Shown: piece after piece, positions 36,364-44,435 of the stretch
Position numbering within the stretch: position 1 is the first letter of the stretch
Layout: each line of letters begins with the position of its first letter
Source of the DNA: Pseudomonas sp. ICMP22404
Lineage (GTDB): Bacteria; Pseudomonadota; Gammaproteobacteria; Pseudomonadales; Pseudomonadaceae
Direction: 5' to 3'
DNA: 64,000 bases
NCBI RefSeq assembly: GCF_006227205.1
Contig: NZ_VCNG01000001.1
Location: 434,001-498,000 of the forward strand
Notes under the pieces: model-generated
The model's database searches: none
Told to the model about the DNA's origin: nothing
The model's input: only the letters and a program-made list of their open reading frames with translations
Program-made: the position numbers and the translations under genes

Positions 36364-37761
36364 ATGACTGAAGCTGCCCTCGTCCCCGAAATTCCGCACG
36401 CTCCGTCAGTGATTCGGCAGTTGCTCGAGAAATTAGGCATCGGCTTTGACGAAGTAATCGAACGACCAAGCCTGAACCCCGCCCGCAAGGTGCAGGCGGT
36501 TCTGCTACACGATGCCGTCGGCGCACTCATGGTGCTGTTTCCACAAAGCCAGCTGCTGGACCTCAACCGCCTGGCCGAACTCACCGGTCGTAAACTCACG
36601 GCGGTACCGACCGAACGCCTGGAGCGCATGCTCGGCAAACATAGCCTGAGCCTGCTGCCCGGCCTGCCGGCACTGACCAGCTCGCCGTGCCTGTACGAAG
36701 AGAGCCTGCTGCGCGAACCGAAGCTGCTGATCCATTCGGGCGAGCCGGGGGTGCTGCTGGAAGTCACCAGCGAAGCCTTCAAGAGCATGCTCACCAAGTC
36801 CAGCGCCGCGACATTCGGCGAGCCCGTGAGCAATATCACCCCCAACCTGGACCGCCCGCACGACGACCGCGCGGAAATCACCCAGGCTGTACAGGCCTTT
36901 ACCGCGCGCCGGATCCAGCAACGGCTGGAAGAAACCATCGAGATCCCGCCACTGGCGGAAACCGCGCAAAAAATCATCAAGCTGCGGGTCGACCCCGACG
37001 CCACCATCGATGACATCACCGGTGTCGTCGAAACCGACCCGGCCCTGGCCGCGCAGGTGGTGAGCTGGGCTGCGTCGCCGTACTACGCCTCGCCGGGCAA
37101 GATCCGCTCGGTGGAAGACGCCATCGTCCGGGTGCTGGGTTTCGACCTGGTGATCAACCTGGCGCTGGGCCTGGCCCTGGGCAAGACCCTGAGCCTGCCC
37201 AAGGACCACCCGCAACACGCCACGCCGTACTGGCACCAGTCGATCTACACCGCCGCCGTCATCGAAGGCCTGACCCGCGCCATGCCCCGCGCCCAGCGCC
37301 CGGAAGGCGGCCTGACGTACCTGTCCGGCCTGCTGCACAATTTCGGCTACTTGCTACTGGCCCATGTGTTCCCACCGCACTTCTCGTTGATCTGCCGCCA
37401 CCTGGAGGTCAACCCGCACCTGTGCCACAGCTACGTGGAACAGCACCTGCTGGGCATCAGCCGCGAACAGATCGGCGCCTGGCTGATGCGTTACTGGGAC
37501 ATGCCCGACGAGCTGGCCACCGCCCTGCGCTTCCAGCACGACCCGCACTACGACGGCGACTATGCCGCCTACCCGAACCTGGTCTGCCTGGCCGTGCGCC
37601 TGCTGCGGGCCCGTAGCGTCGGCTCAGGCCCGGACGAAGAGATTCCCGATGCACTGCTCGAACGTGTGGGCTTGACGCGGGAGAAGGCTAACGACGTGGT
37701 CAGCAAAGTGCTGGAAGCTGAAGTGTTGTTGCGGGAGTTGGCTTCGCAGTTCCATAGCTGA
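36364..37761 (+). CDS. HDOD domain protein with YbaK/aminoacyl-tRNA deacylase-like N terminus
   Basis: A 465-aa protein. The N-terminal about 150 residues resemble the YbaK/ProX editing domain (RKVQAVLLHDAVGALMVLFP, LNRLAELTGRKL, LPGLPALTS). The rest is an HDOD domain (about 200-400), a catalytically dead relative of HD phosphohydrolases, with IPPLAETAQKIIKLRVDPDA, VVETDPALAAQVVSWA and LSGLLHNFGYLLLAHVFP. HDOD proteins act in signal transduction; no substrate is known. It follows recG by 79 bp, as PA5346 does in P. aeruginosa. Confidence 0.9.
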   Translation: MTEAALVPEIPHAPSVIRQLLEKLGIGFDEVIERPSLNPARKVQAVLLHDAVGALMVLFPQSQLLDLNRLAELTGRKLTAVPTERLERMLGKHSLSLLPGLPALTSSPCLYEESLLREPKLLIHSGEPGVLLEVTSEAFKSMLTKSSAATFGEPVSNITPNLDRPHDDRAEITQAVQAFTARRIQQRLEETIEIPPLAETAQKIIKLRVDPDATIDDITGVVETDPALAAQVVSWAASPYYASPGKIRSVEDAIVRVLGFDLVINLALGLALGKTLSLPKDHPQHATPYWHQSIYTAAVIEGLTRAMPRAQRPEGGLTYLSGLLHNFGYLLLAHVFPPHFSLICRHLEVNPHLCHSYVEQHLLGISREQIGAWLMRYWDMPDELATALRFQHDPHYDGDYAAYPNLVCLAVRLLRARSVGSGPDEEIPDALLERVGLTREKANDVVSKVLEAEVLLRELASQFHS

Positions 37762-37792
37762 AGAGCACACCGGATCACTGCGTCACCGAGCC

Positions 37793-37930
37793 TTTGTGGC
37801 GAGGGGATTTATCCCCGCTGGGCTGCGTAGCAGCCCTAAAATCTGTATGCCGGGTGTGTCAGGCTGATTGCATCCAACCTTGTTGGGGCTGCTTTGCAGC
37901 CCAACGGGGATAAATCCCCTCGCCACAAAA
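37793..37930. repeat. 138-bp inverted intergenic element
   Basis: Outer arms TTTGTGGCGAGGGGATTT... and the inverse ...AAATCCCCTCGCCACAAA, with inner arms GGGCTGC...GCAGCCC. A transcript through it would fold into a long hairpin. It is of the type scattered in Pseudomonas intergenic DNA. Confidence 0.85.
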
Positions 37931-37937
37931 GCAGTCA

Positions 37938-38315
37938 CTAGGCTTTCGTCTTCCTCGGCTTCAGATACCGCATCAGCCCCTGAAACCAGATCACCAGCGC
38001 CGGGCTGCCCTTGATCTGGATCGACTTGTCCTGAATCCCGTTCATGAACGCCAGCTGCTTGTTCTTGGCCTGCATGGTGGCGAAGCCATAGGCGGCGTCC
38101 TTGAAGGCGATGGCGAAGGCCGGGGTGGGGTAAGTGCCAGAGTGGCTGGTGATGCGCTGATTTTTCACGGTGAAATGCCGGGCGACCTTGCCGTCCAGGG
38201 TTTGCAGCTGGAACACCAGCTCCTTGTCGCCCAACTGCTGCTGGAACGCTGGATTGGTCCGGCTGGCCTTGCCCATCAGCAAGCCCAGCATCCACAGCAG
38301 GAAACGAAATTTCAT
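37938..38315 (-). CDS. SCP2-like small hypothetical protein
   Basis: A 125-aa protein with a hydrophobic start (MKFRFLLWMLGLLMGKASRT) followed by a compact mixed fold (FQLQTLDGKVARHFTVKNQR, ALVIWFQGLMRYLKPRK). It resembles the SCP2 sterol-carrier-like fold, and similar genes sit next to recG/HDOD genes in Pseudomonas, some mislabelled helicase. No ligand is known. The start at 38315 was chosen over an in-frame codon two residues upstream. Confidence 0.7.
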   Translation of the reverse strand: MKFRFLLWMLGLLMGKASRTNPAFQQQLGDKELVFQLQTLDGKVARHFTVKNQRITSHSGTYPTPAFAIAFKDAAYGFATMQAKNKQLAFMNGIQDKSIQIKGSPALVIWFQGLMRYLKPRKTKA

Positions 38316-38574
38316 GGGCAACGTCTCGAAGAAAGATGAATGGCTGGCGCAGTTTAGCGATTCTTCGGCTAAACGCCATCATCGGATCGCTTTAATGGGA
38401 GATGAATAGGTTTTCCTGCAAGATGACTACTAAGTCACTTCTGACAGATAGATGCCTAGGCTTTCATTTTCGTCAGCCGTTTCGGATATTTCCTGCAAAA
38501 CGCCGGGCTGTTCATGAACTAGGCAGTGGGCCGAGGCACCGATAACCTTTGTTCGTCATCGCAAAAAAACGGTG
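38316..38574. other. Intergenic upstream of the DUF6124 copy 2 leader
   Basis: No gene seen. A small GCCGAAGAATCGC-type hairpin near 38355-38372 is the only structure. The DUF6124 promoter should lie in the right half. Confidence 0.4.
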
Positions 38575-38782
38575 ACACGGACGTGCAAGTCCGTCTCAGG
38601 GCGCATTCGTTTATGGCTATTCGTCGAGCATTTTTCTATGCTCGCAGGCTTTTATGGCGGCTGCGCGTGGGAGACCTTCGGGTCTGCCGGGTTCCTGAGA
38701 CCGGTCTTGCACACCTACGCACAGCCGCCACCCCTTCGAGTGCAAACGAAGGGTGTCGGCTCCACCTCTCAGGATATTCACT
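38575..38782 (+). promoter_or_regulatory. Structured 5' leader of DUF6124 copy 2
   Basis: In order: hairpin ACGGAC/GTCCGT (38577-38594); GAGCAT/ATGCTC (38626-38643); stem P1 of 17 positions with a single mismatch, 38655-38671 with 38714-38730; inside it AGACC-TTCG-GGTCT (38672-38685, UUCG tetraloop) and CCGG/CCGG (38687-38704); then CCCTTCG/CGAAGGG (38732-38753), an AGGA ribosome site and the ATG at 38783. Every element has a positional counterpart before the paralogue at 24506, with compensating base changes. Overlapping short reading frames here look incidental. Confidence 0.72.
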
Positions 38783-39148
38783 ATGTTCAAAGTAACTCCG
38801 AATCCGCCGAACCCGGCAAAGTCCCGCACCGAAGCCCTCGAAGCCAAAAAACACGAAGACGCCGCCACCCGCGCCCTCGATTACTACCTCAACCCACCAC
38901 CCTCCCCGCCTGAAGCCGACAAGCACCAGCTCTTCATCGTCGCCCCCCACATCGACACCGAAACCCTGCTGGCCAACGCCTCCGAAGACCTGCAATCAAT
39001 CAGCACCATCGCCGCCGACCTGGCCGATGACGTCGACGACTCACGCCGCTGCATCGCCCTGGCGATCAGTCGCATGGCCGATGGGGTTCAGTTGCTGGTG
39101 GAGCGGGCGCTGGATCGTCTGGAAGCGCAGGAGACGGCGGCGGGGTAA
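38783..39148 (+). CDS. DUF6124 family protein (copy 2)
   Basis: A 121-aa protein opening MFKVTPNPPNPAK, with LFIVAPHIDTETLLANASED (about 50-70) and a helical C terminus DDVDDSRRCIALAISRMADGV. It is clearly a paralogue of the gene at 24506 and shares its leader architecture. Function unknown; the family appears limited to Pseudomonas relatives. Upstream in-frame codons to 38753 are inside the structured leader and are not used. Confidence 0.87.
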   Translation: MFKVTPNPPNPAKSRTEALEAKKHEDAATRALDYYLNPPPSPPEADKHQLFIVAPHIDTETLLANASEDLQSISTIAADLADDVDDSRRCIALAISRMADGVQLLVERALDRLEAQETAAG

Positions 39149-39249
39149 TCTCGGCAGGAATGGCGCCATCGCGAGCAAGCTTTGCTCCCACAGGTTCAAC
39201 TCCACAGCCGAAAGTGACAGGTCGGCTATAAGGCCGCCTTGCTTTTGCC

Positions 39250-39269
39250 TTGCTTTGCTTTGCTTTGCT
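39250..39269 (+). repeat. Tandem pentanucleotide TTGCT, four units
   Basis: TTGCT repeated four times, with degenerate flanks (TTGCC, TTTTG). A simple-sequence tract that could vary in length, though no gene depends on it visibly. Confidence 0.7.
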
Positions 39270-39559
39270 TTTGATCTTCAGGCCCCGTTAACCACGACGG
39301 CCGAACGCAGGCATTGCGTAGTGGGCAACCCGGCATGGATGCCGGGATAGCCGCGCTGGGCCATGGATGGCCCTTCGCGACGGGCCCACGGAGCAATGCC
39401 GGAGTGAGGGCATGCCGAGCCTAGGCGAGGCACCGAGTGGTGGGGCCAAGCCTTTTTTGCTTACTTTTTTTGGCGTCTGAAAAAAAGTGAGCCGCCGTAA
39501 GGGCGGAACCCTAAGTGGCCGTTACCGCAGCAATGGATATGTACTCGACGCAAGACCGC

Positions 39560-39723
39560 CATCGCGAGCAGGCTCGCTCCCACAAGGGAATCGGGGGATA
39601 ACGCAAATTTTGCGGCCAGCACAAAACAACTGTGGGAGCGAGCCCGCTCGCGATGACGCGGGACCAGTCGACATTGAAGCCAACTGAACCGACGCCATCG
39701 CGAGCAGGCTCGCTCCCACAGGG
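39560..39723. repeat. REP element followed by a REPIN
   Basis: A lone REP at 39560-39588 and an inverted pair at 39631-39723, the left arm of which has one change (GAGCCCGCTCGC). Located just before the end of tagQ. Confidence 0.88.
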
Positions 39724-39761
39724 TCTATGCAGTGATCAAATGATCAGCAGCAATCACTCAA

Positions 39762-40697
39762 TCAAACATTCGGGCAAGGAACCGGTGCCCAGTCGCCCAG
39801 GTCCGGATTTTTGCACATGCTGTTGACTTGAGTATTGCCAGCGCTGGCGACCTGCTTGCTTTCATCCTGCTTGGCCTTGGCGGTCTGCAGGGTTTTCTCG
39901 GTGGTGACCGCTTCTTTCGGCACGGTTGGCAGCACAGGCTTTTTCGCCGGTTTCACGGCTTTCTTGGTCTTGGTGGTCGGCGCTACGACTGGGGTGGTTT
40001 CGGCGGTTGCCACGGTGACCACGTCAGTGCGCTGTACGCCCACTTGCTGCAGGTCTTTCTCGTAGGCCTGAGTGTAGTTGTTCAGGTCTTCGGAGGCTTT
40101 GCCGTTGACCGCGACGATCAGGTCGTTGGACTCTTTCAGGCCGGCGACGATTTCCGCCAGGCGCTTGCGGCCTTCGGTGTCGTTGACGGTCTTGGCCTTG
40201 CGGTCGGCGACCAGTTTGGTGAACGCGCTCTGGTAGCACTGCTGCGAAGCCTTGGCGTAGGCGGTGCTGCGGTCGATGTCGCCCACACGCTTGTTGACAT
40301 CGGCGGCGTAGGAGGCGATGCGCTGGTTGTCATCAGCGATCTGCTTCTGGCGCTCGTTGTAGTAACCCACTGCACCACCGGCCAGGGCGCCACCCGCGGC
40401 ACCGATGGCGGCGTTGCGGCCACGGTCTTCCTTGTCGGCGGTCAGGGCACCCAGCAGCGCACCACCGACGGCACCGACGGCGGCACCGGTGACGACCGAC
40501 TGGGTCATGTTGCCTTCGGTGGCGCGCAGGTGCTGCACGGGCTCGTAGCAGTTAGGGTAGTACTCGACCTTGGTGCTCGACGCGACCTTGGACGTTGGCG
40601 ACGTCGCGCAACCGGTCAGCACGGTGCTGAAGCCGACAGCGACCATCAGCAAGTGACGCTTGGAAACCGAAGCAGAAGGTTTACGGGAGAAAAGCAT
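39762..40697 (-). CDS. tagQ: TagQ, outer-membrane lipoprotein of the T6SS phosphorylation pathway
   Basis: A 311-aa lipoprotein with lipobox LTGC (Cys at 30) after SKRHLLMVAVGFSTVLTGC. It has a glycine-zipper region (about 70-112, GAAVGAVGGALLGALTADKE, AAIGAAGGALAGGAVGYY) followed by a helical domain and a Lys/Pro/Thr-rich C-terminal part ending PDLGDWAPVPCPNV. In P. aeruginosa H1-T6SS, TagQ holds TagR at the outer membrane. Identity rests on the lipoprotein form and on its place before tagR-tagS-tagT-ppkA. It is 84 bp downstream of tagR, last in the leftward block. Confidence 0.85.
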   Translation of the reverse strand: MLFSRKPSASVSKRHLLMVAVGFSTVLTGCATSPTSKVASSTKVEYYPNCYEPVQHLRATEGNMTQSVVTGAAVGAVGGALLGALTADKEDRGRNAAIGAAGGALAGGAVGYYNERQKQIADDNQRIASYAADVNKRVGDIDRSTAYAKASQQCYQSAFTKLVADRKAKTVNDTEGRKRLAEIVAGLKESNDLIVAVNGKASEDLNNYTQAYEKDLQQVGVQRTDVVTVATAETTPVVAPTTKTKKAVKPAKKPVLPTVPKEAVTTEKTLQTAKAKQDESKQVASAGNTQVNSMCKNPDLGDWAPVPCPNV

Positions 40698-40781
40698 AGT
40701 TGTGTTCTCTTTTAAGTTTTGACCAACCCGGCACGGCCCGACGCCGCCTGGGTTCCCTCCAAGCTTGCCAACACTGAGCGC

Positions 40782-42527
40782 TCAAGACCGCAGGGCGCTC
40801 GTTGCCAGCAATTCCTTCAATATCGCCGCCGGGTCGGCTCGTTTTTGTTGACGATAATCCCCGACATGACGAACGAATAAGGTCGCGCGCGCCACCAGGC
40901 TCTTGCCCAGCACCGGCTTGCGCTCCATCTCCTCCTTGATGCGTTGAAACTGCGCCTGGATCACGGCATCGGTGTAGCGCGTGCCGGTCGCCAGGTTGTC
41001 GATATAGATCGCCACCGCGCCATCCAGCGCGCTGCGGCCGTTGTCGATGGCCGTGGCAAACAGTTGCGCGCTGGCATCGTCCTTGGCGTCCACCGCCGTC
41101 TGGTAACTGCGTTGCAGATTGGTCAGGCGGATGTTGTAGTTGTTGACGGTCTCGGCCACCAGGGCCGCCGACTGGATCAGGTTGCCGGCCGCTTCCTCGC
41201 GCTGCTGGGCGATGAGCGAGACGTTGCGCTTGAGCTCTTCGTTGACCAGTCCCAGTTCGGCTTGCAGGCGCGGGTCGACGCTGGCGGCGATGATGCTGTC
41301 CAGGCGTTTGGTCGGATCCTGGGCGTCGTCGATGGCATCGGTCAGGGACGCGAGGCGGCCTTCTTTCTGCCATTGGGCGAACAGTTCCTTGTAGCGCGAA
41401 CGTGGTGCCGACAACGCGCCGACGGCCACCCGGAAGCCGGTGGTTTCGTTGCTCTGCTCGGTGCCGTCGGCAGCGAACAAGGGGTATTCGCGACGCATGC
41501 CGGTGAACAGCGTGCCCTCGCCTTCCAGGTAGTTACCGCCCTTGACCACGAAACCACCGTAGGCGCCCTGGCGCCGTCCGGAATGCACCAGTTGGAAGGA
41601 TTCCTGAACCATCTCGGCCGCGTTGCCGATCACGTCGAACAAGCCAACGGGGTTTGGCAACTTGGTGCCGATAGGCATCAGTCGTGCGGCCTGGCCCGTG
41701 CCGCCGGCCACTTGGTTGAACACCGCCCAATCGGCCAATGGCCCGTCGCTTTCACTGCCCTCCAGGCGCCGTGGGAACAGGCGCCCTTCCAGGTCCTGGC
41801 GGCTGACGGCCTGTCCGCCACGGGCGGCGAATTCCCATTCGACTTCGGTGGGCAGGCGCACGAAGCCCAGCCCGCCGTCTTCGGCGGAGGTGCCGCGGCC
41901 GCTCACCGGCAGCAGGTCCTTGTGGTATTTCATCAGCCAAGCGCTGTACACCGCCGAGAAACGCTCAGCCTCGAACTTCGACAGTTTCACCTTGGGCAAG
42001 CGCCCGGCCATGCCCTGGGGCAGCTCGGCTTGCAAGGCTTCGCAAGCCGGTGCAGGTTCGCCGCTGGCCAGGGACTGCGCCTGGGCCATGACCTGGGCGT
42101 ACTGCCGCGCCGTAACTTCGTATTTGCCGATGAAATACAGCATCGGCTTGAGCGGCGTCTGGGCGTCGGTCTTGGGCATCAACGGCGTGATGGTCTTGTT
42201 CCAGTCCTTGGGCAGGTCCTTGAGGGTGAACTGGCCGTTGATGAAGTCGCGTCGATAGCCGGAAATGAACGACTGTTGATAACCGGCCTCGCCCTCGCTG
42301 AACGGGTAGCCCAGGCTGATCTCGCGGTCGTCCAGAGTGCCCTGGGCGAGGATGTAGACGTAACGGAACACCATCTGTCCGTCACACGGCAGCGGCAGGC
42401 TGACGTCATCGGGTAACGGCTTGGGATTGTCCAGCTTGTCGCTGCCTTCATCGGCGCTTGCCAGGTTGCTCAGAGCGGCCAGACTGGCCAGGCTCAGCGC
42501 CACGGCGGCGCCCAATAACTTATACAT
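40782..42527 (-). CDS. tagR: TagR, formylglycine-generating-enzyme-like T6SS regulator
   Basis: A 581-aa periplasmic protein with a signal peptide (MYKLLGAAVALSLASLAALS). The middle (about 105-370) is an FGE-sulfatase/SUMF1 domain: MLYFIGKYEVTARQYAQVM, LGFVRLPTEVEWEFAARGG, PVGLFDVIGNAAEMV and GFRVA. The C-terminal third is helical. In P. aeruginosa TagR acts above PpkA in the threonine-phosphorylation cascade and has no known FGE activity. The start at 42527 overlaps tagS by 8 bp. Confidence 0.93.
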   Translation of the reverse strand: MYKLLGAAVALSLASLAALSNLASADEGSDKLDNPKPLPDDVSLPLPCDGQMVFRYVYILAQGTLDDREISLGYPFSEGEAGYQQSFISGYRRDFINGQFTLKDLPKDWNKTITPLMPKTDAQTPLKPMLYFIGKYEVTARQYAQVMAQAQSLASGEPAPACEALQAELPQGMAGRLPKVKLSKFEAERFSAVYSAWLMKYHKDLLPVSGRGTSAEDGGLGFVRLPTEVEWEFAARGGQAVSRQDLEGRLFPRRLEGSESDGPLADWAVFNQVAGGTGQAARLMPIGTKLPNPVGLFDVIGNAAEMVQESFQLVHSGRRQGAYGGFVVKGGNYLEGEGTLFTGMRREYPLFAADGTEQSNETTGFRVAVGALSAPRSRYKELFAQWQKEGRLASLTDAIDDAQDPTKRLDSIIAASVDPRLQAELGLVNEELKRNVSLIAQQREEAAGNLIQSAALVAETVNNYNIRLTNLQRSYQTAVDAKDDASAQLFATAIDNGRSALDGAVAIYIDNLATGTRYTDAVIQAQFQRIKEEMERKPVLGKSLVARATLFVRHVGDYRQQKRADPAAILKELLATSALRS

Positions 42528-43716
42528 CGCGAATTCCTTCAGAAGCCTGGATGCGCGCCACCCGCCAGCCGCCACAGGCCGCCGCCACGGCGCTGACGCC
42601 GAGCACGGCCACCAGGGCCAGGGTGTAGTGACGCAGCAGCAGATGGCTGGCGTACTCACCCGGCATCTGCGCAAATAAATGATTCAGCCCCGACTGCGCC
42701 AAGCCGTACAGCCCGACGCTCAGCACAGCTGCAAGGCCGGCGCTGTACAGCGCCTGCAACACCACGAACAGCAACAGCGCGGCGGTGGACACCCCCAGCA
42801 GGCGCAGCACCGACAGCTCCCGCCGCTTGCGCTCGACCGCCGCCAGCGCCCCGGCAAAAATCGCCGCGAACGCCCCCGCCAACGCCAGCCCGGCGATGAT
42901 CCAGAACACGATCGACAGGTTGCGGCTCAACGATTGCACTTGTGCGATGGTCTGGGCCTGAGTCGACACCAACAGATTCTGCGCCGCGAAATACTGCCGC
43001 AGCGGCTCCACATCGCCGAGGCTGCGGGCGTACAAGCGAAACGCCGGATAGACACGCTGCCCGGCCACCCCCACCGCCTCGCCCGGCCAGCCGAACGCGG
43101 GCACGGCACGCCCGTCGCGGTAATCCTCAGCCGCTTCCAGCAAGGCCAGCGGCGCGAACAACCCATCACGGGCGAAGGCTTCCAGCGGCAACACGTGCAG
43201 CACCCGGACCCGGGTCCGCTGCGCCTCACTGCGACCGGCCACCTGCCGACCGAAACTGGCCTGCAACCAATCGCCGGCCTTGGCGCCGAGCTTTTCGGCA
43301 GCGGTCTGGCTGAGCACGACCTCGTCCAGTCCTTGGGGCAACGGCAGATGTTCGAGCAGCGGGTCGTTGGCGGCGGTGGGGATCATCTCGACGGTGACGG
43401 CCGCCGTCGCGTTGTTCAGGTCCGCCGTTGCGGCGATCTGCCGGGTGCGCGGAAGGGCGAATGACACATCGCTGCGCTGGCCCAACTGCTCGATGAACTC
43501 GGCGCTGAAACGACCACCACCCAGAGGAATGATTTCCCGGGTGGCCGGGTCGCTCTGCAGGCGCTCGGTCAGGCTGCTGACCAGACCGAATTTCAGCCCG
43601 AACAGCACCAACAACGGTGCCACCACCGCCACCAAGGCCAGCACCGAGCAGGCCGACAGCCAGGCGTCGTTGCGATAGTCTTGCCAGGCCAGGGAAGCCA
43701 CCAGCGCGCTGCGCAT
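42520..43716 (-). CDS. tagS: TagS, ABC transporter permease of the T6SS regulatory module
   Basis: A 398-aa FtsX/MacB-type permease. It has an N-terminal transmembrane helix (about 20-42), a large periplasmic domain (about 45-255) and three C-terminal helices, with ELSVLRLLGVSTAALLLFVV (the FtsX coupling-helix pattern) and GGWRVARIQASEGIR at the end. With the ATPase TagT it forms a complex needed for PpkA signalling; it need not transport anything. Its ATG overlaps the tagT stop in TGATG, and its 3' end overlaps tagR. Confidence 0.93.
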   Translation of the reverse strand: MRSALVASLAWQDYRNDAWLSACSVLALVAVVAPLLVLFGLKFGLVSSLTERLQSDPATREIIPLGGGRFSAEFIEQLGQRSDVSFALPRTRQIAATADLNNATAAVTVEMIPTAANDPLLEHLPLPQGLDEVVLSQTAAEKLGAKAGDWLQASFGRQVAGRSEAQRTRVRVLHVLPLEAFARDGLFAPLALLEAAEDYRDGRAVPAFGWPGEAVGVAGQRVYPAFRLYARSLGDVEPLRQYFAAQNLLVSTQAQTIAQVQSLSRNLSIVFWIIAGLALAGAFAAIFAGALAAVERKRRELSVLRLLGVSTAALLLFVVLQALYSAGLAAVLSVGLYGLAQSGLNHLFAQMPGEYASHLLLRHYTLALVAVLGVSAVAAACGGWRVARIQASEGIRDV

Positions 43717-44435
43717 CAGCAAGCCTCCCCAAGGGTGGCGGTGACACCGCCGTCGACGTCGCGACGACAACTGATGCGCCGCACCTGCAAGCCGCTGGCG
43801 CGGGCCAGGGCTTCATCGTGGGTGGCAACCACGCAGCACACGCCGCTGTCGCGGGCCTGGGTCACCAGCAACTGCATGACCCGCTCGGCGTTCAACGGGT
43901 CGAGGGCCGCCGTCGGCTCATCCGCCAGCAGCAGCCGTGGACCGTGGGCCAGGGCCCGGGCACAACTGACCCGCTGGCGCTGGCCGACGGACAGGTCCGC
44001 CGGTTTCTTGTCCAGTTGATCGGCAATATCCAGTTGCCCAGCCAGGCGCGTCACGCTGCTGTCATCCTTCAAGCCCAGCAGTTTGCGCGACAACTCGATG
44101 TTGCCACGCACCGTCAGGAACCCGAGTAAACCGCCGGTTTGCAGCACATAGCCCAGGTGCCGACTGCGCAGCTGCGCCAGCTCACTTTGCTCGGCGCCGC
44201 GCCACAGCCGGGCGATGTCCAGCGTGGTATTGGCAGGGGTAAAGTCGAACTGCCCGGCCTGATCCGGTGCAAGCACCAACGCCAGCATATCCAGCAAGGT
44301 GCTCTTGCCGCAGCCGCTGGGGCCGACCAGTGCCAATTGCTCACCGGCACGCAGTTGCAGCCGTGGAATCACCAGGCTGTAGCGTTGGCTGCCGGCACCC
44401 CGGCTTTTGTGCACTGCGCTCAGGCTCAGCATCAT
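43716..44435 (-). CDS. tagT: TagT, ABC transporter ATPase of the T6SS regulatory module
   Basis: A 239-aa nucleotide-binding subunit of the LolD/MacB class: Walker A GPSGCGKSTLLDML (about 38-51), signature LSVGQRQRVSCARAL (about 148-162), Walker B LLLADEPTAALDP (about 169-181) and switch His in VVATHDEALA. It partners with TagS. Two adjacent ATG codons (44435, 44432) overlap the ppkA stop; the first is used here. A longer upstream extension lies inside ppkA and is not real. Confidence 0.95.
   Translation of the reverse strand: MMLSLSAVHKSRGAGSQRYSLVIPRLQLRAGEQLALVGPSGCGKSTLLDMLALVLAPDQAGQFDFTPANTTLDIARLWRGAEQSELAQLRSRHLGYVLQTGGLLGFLTVRGNIELSRKLLGLKDDSSVTRLAGQLDIADQLDKKPADLSVGQRQRVSCARALAHGPRLLLADEPTAALDPLNAERVMQLLVTQARDSGVCCVVATHDEALARASGLQVRRISCRRDVDGGVTATLGEAC

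Larger units (their letters stand above)
39149..39761. other. Repeat-rich intergenic region left of the T6SS locus
   Basis: No gene. In order: a degenerate REP (39166-39194); four tandem TTGCT units (39250-39269); a roughly 250-bp GC-rich block (about 39280-39500, with GGCATGGATGCCGGGATAGC and several inverted repeats) of the kind that recurs in Pseudomonas genomes; a single REP (39560-39588); and a REPIN (39631-39723). This marks the border between the oxyR-recG block and the secretion locus. Confidence 0.55.

Noticed and set aside
38526..38795. Short open frames inside the DUF6124 copy 2 leader (for example MAIRRAFFYARRLLWRL)
   Set aside because: They run through the paired stems, end in the coding region in another frame, and have no ribosome site. 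The base-pairing pattern explains the sequence better.
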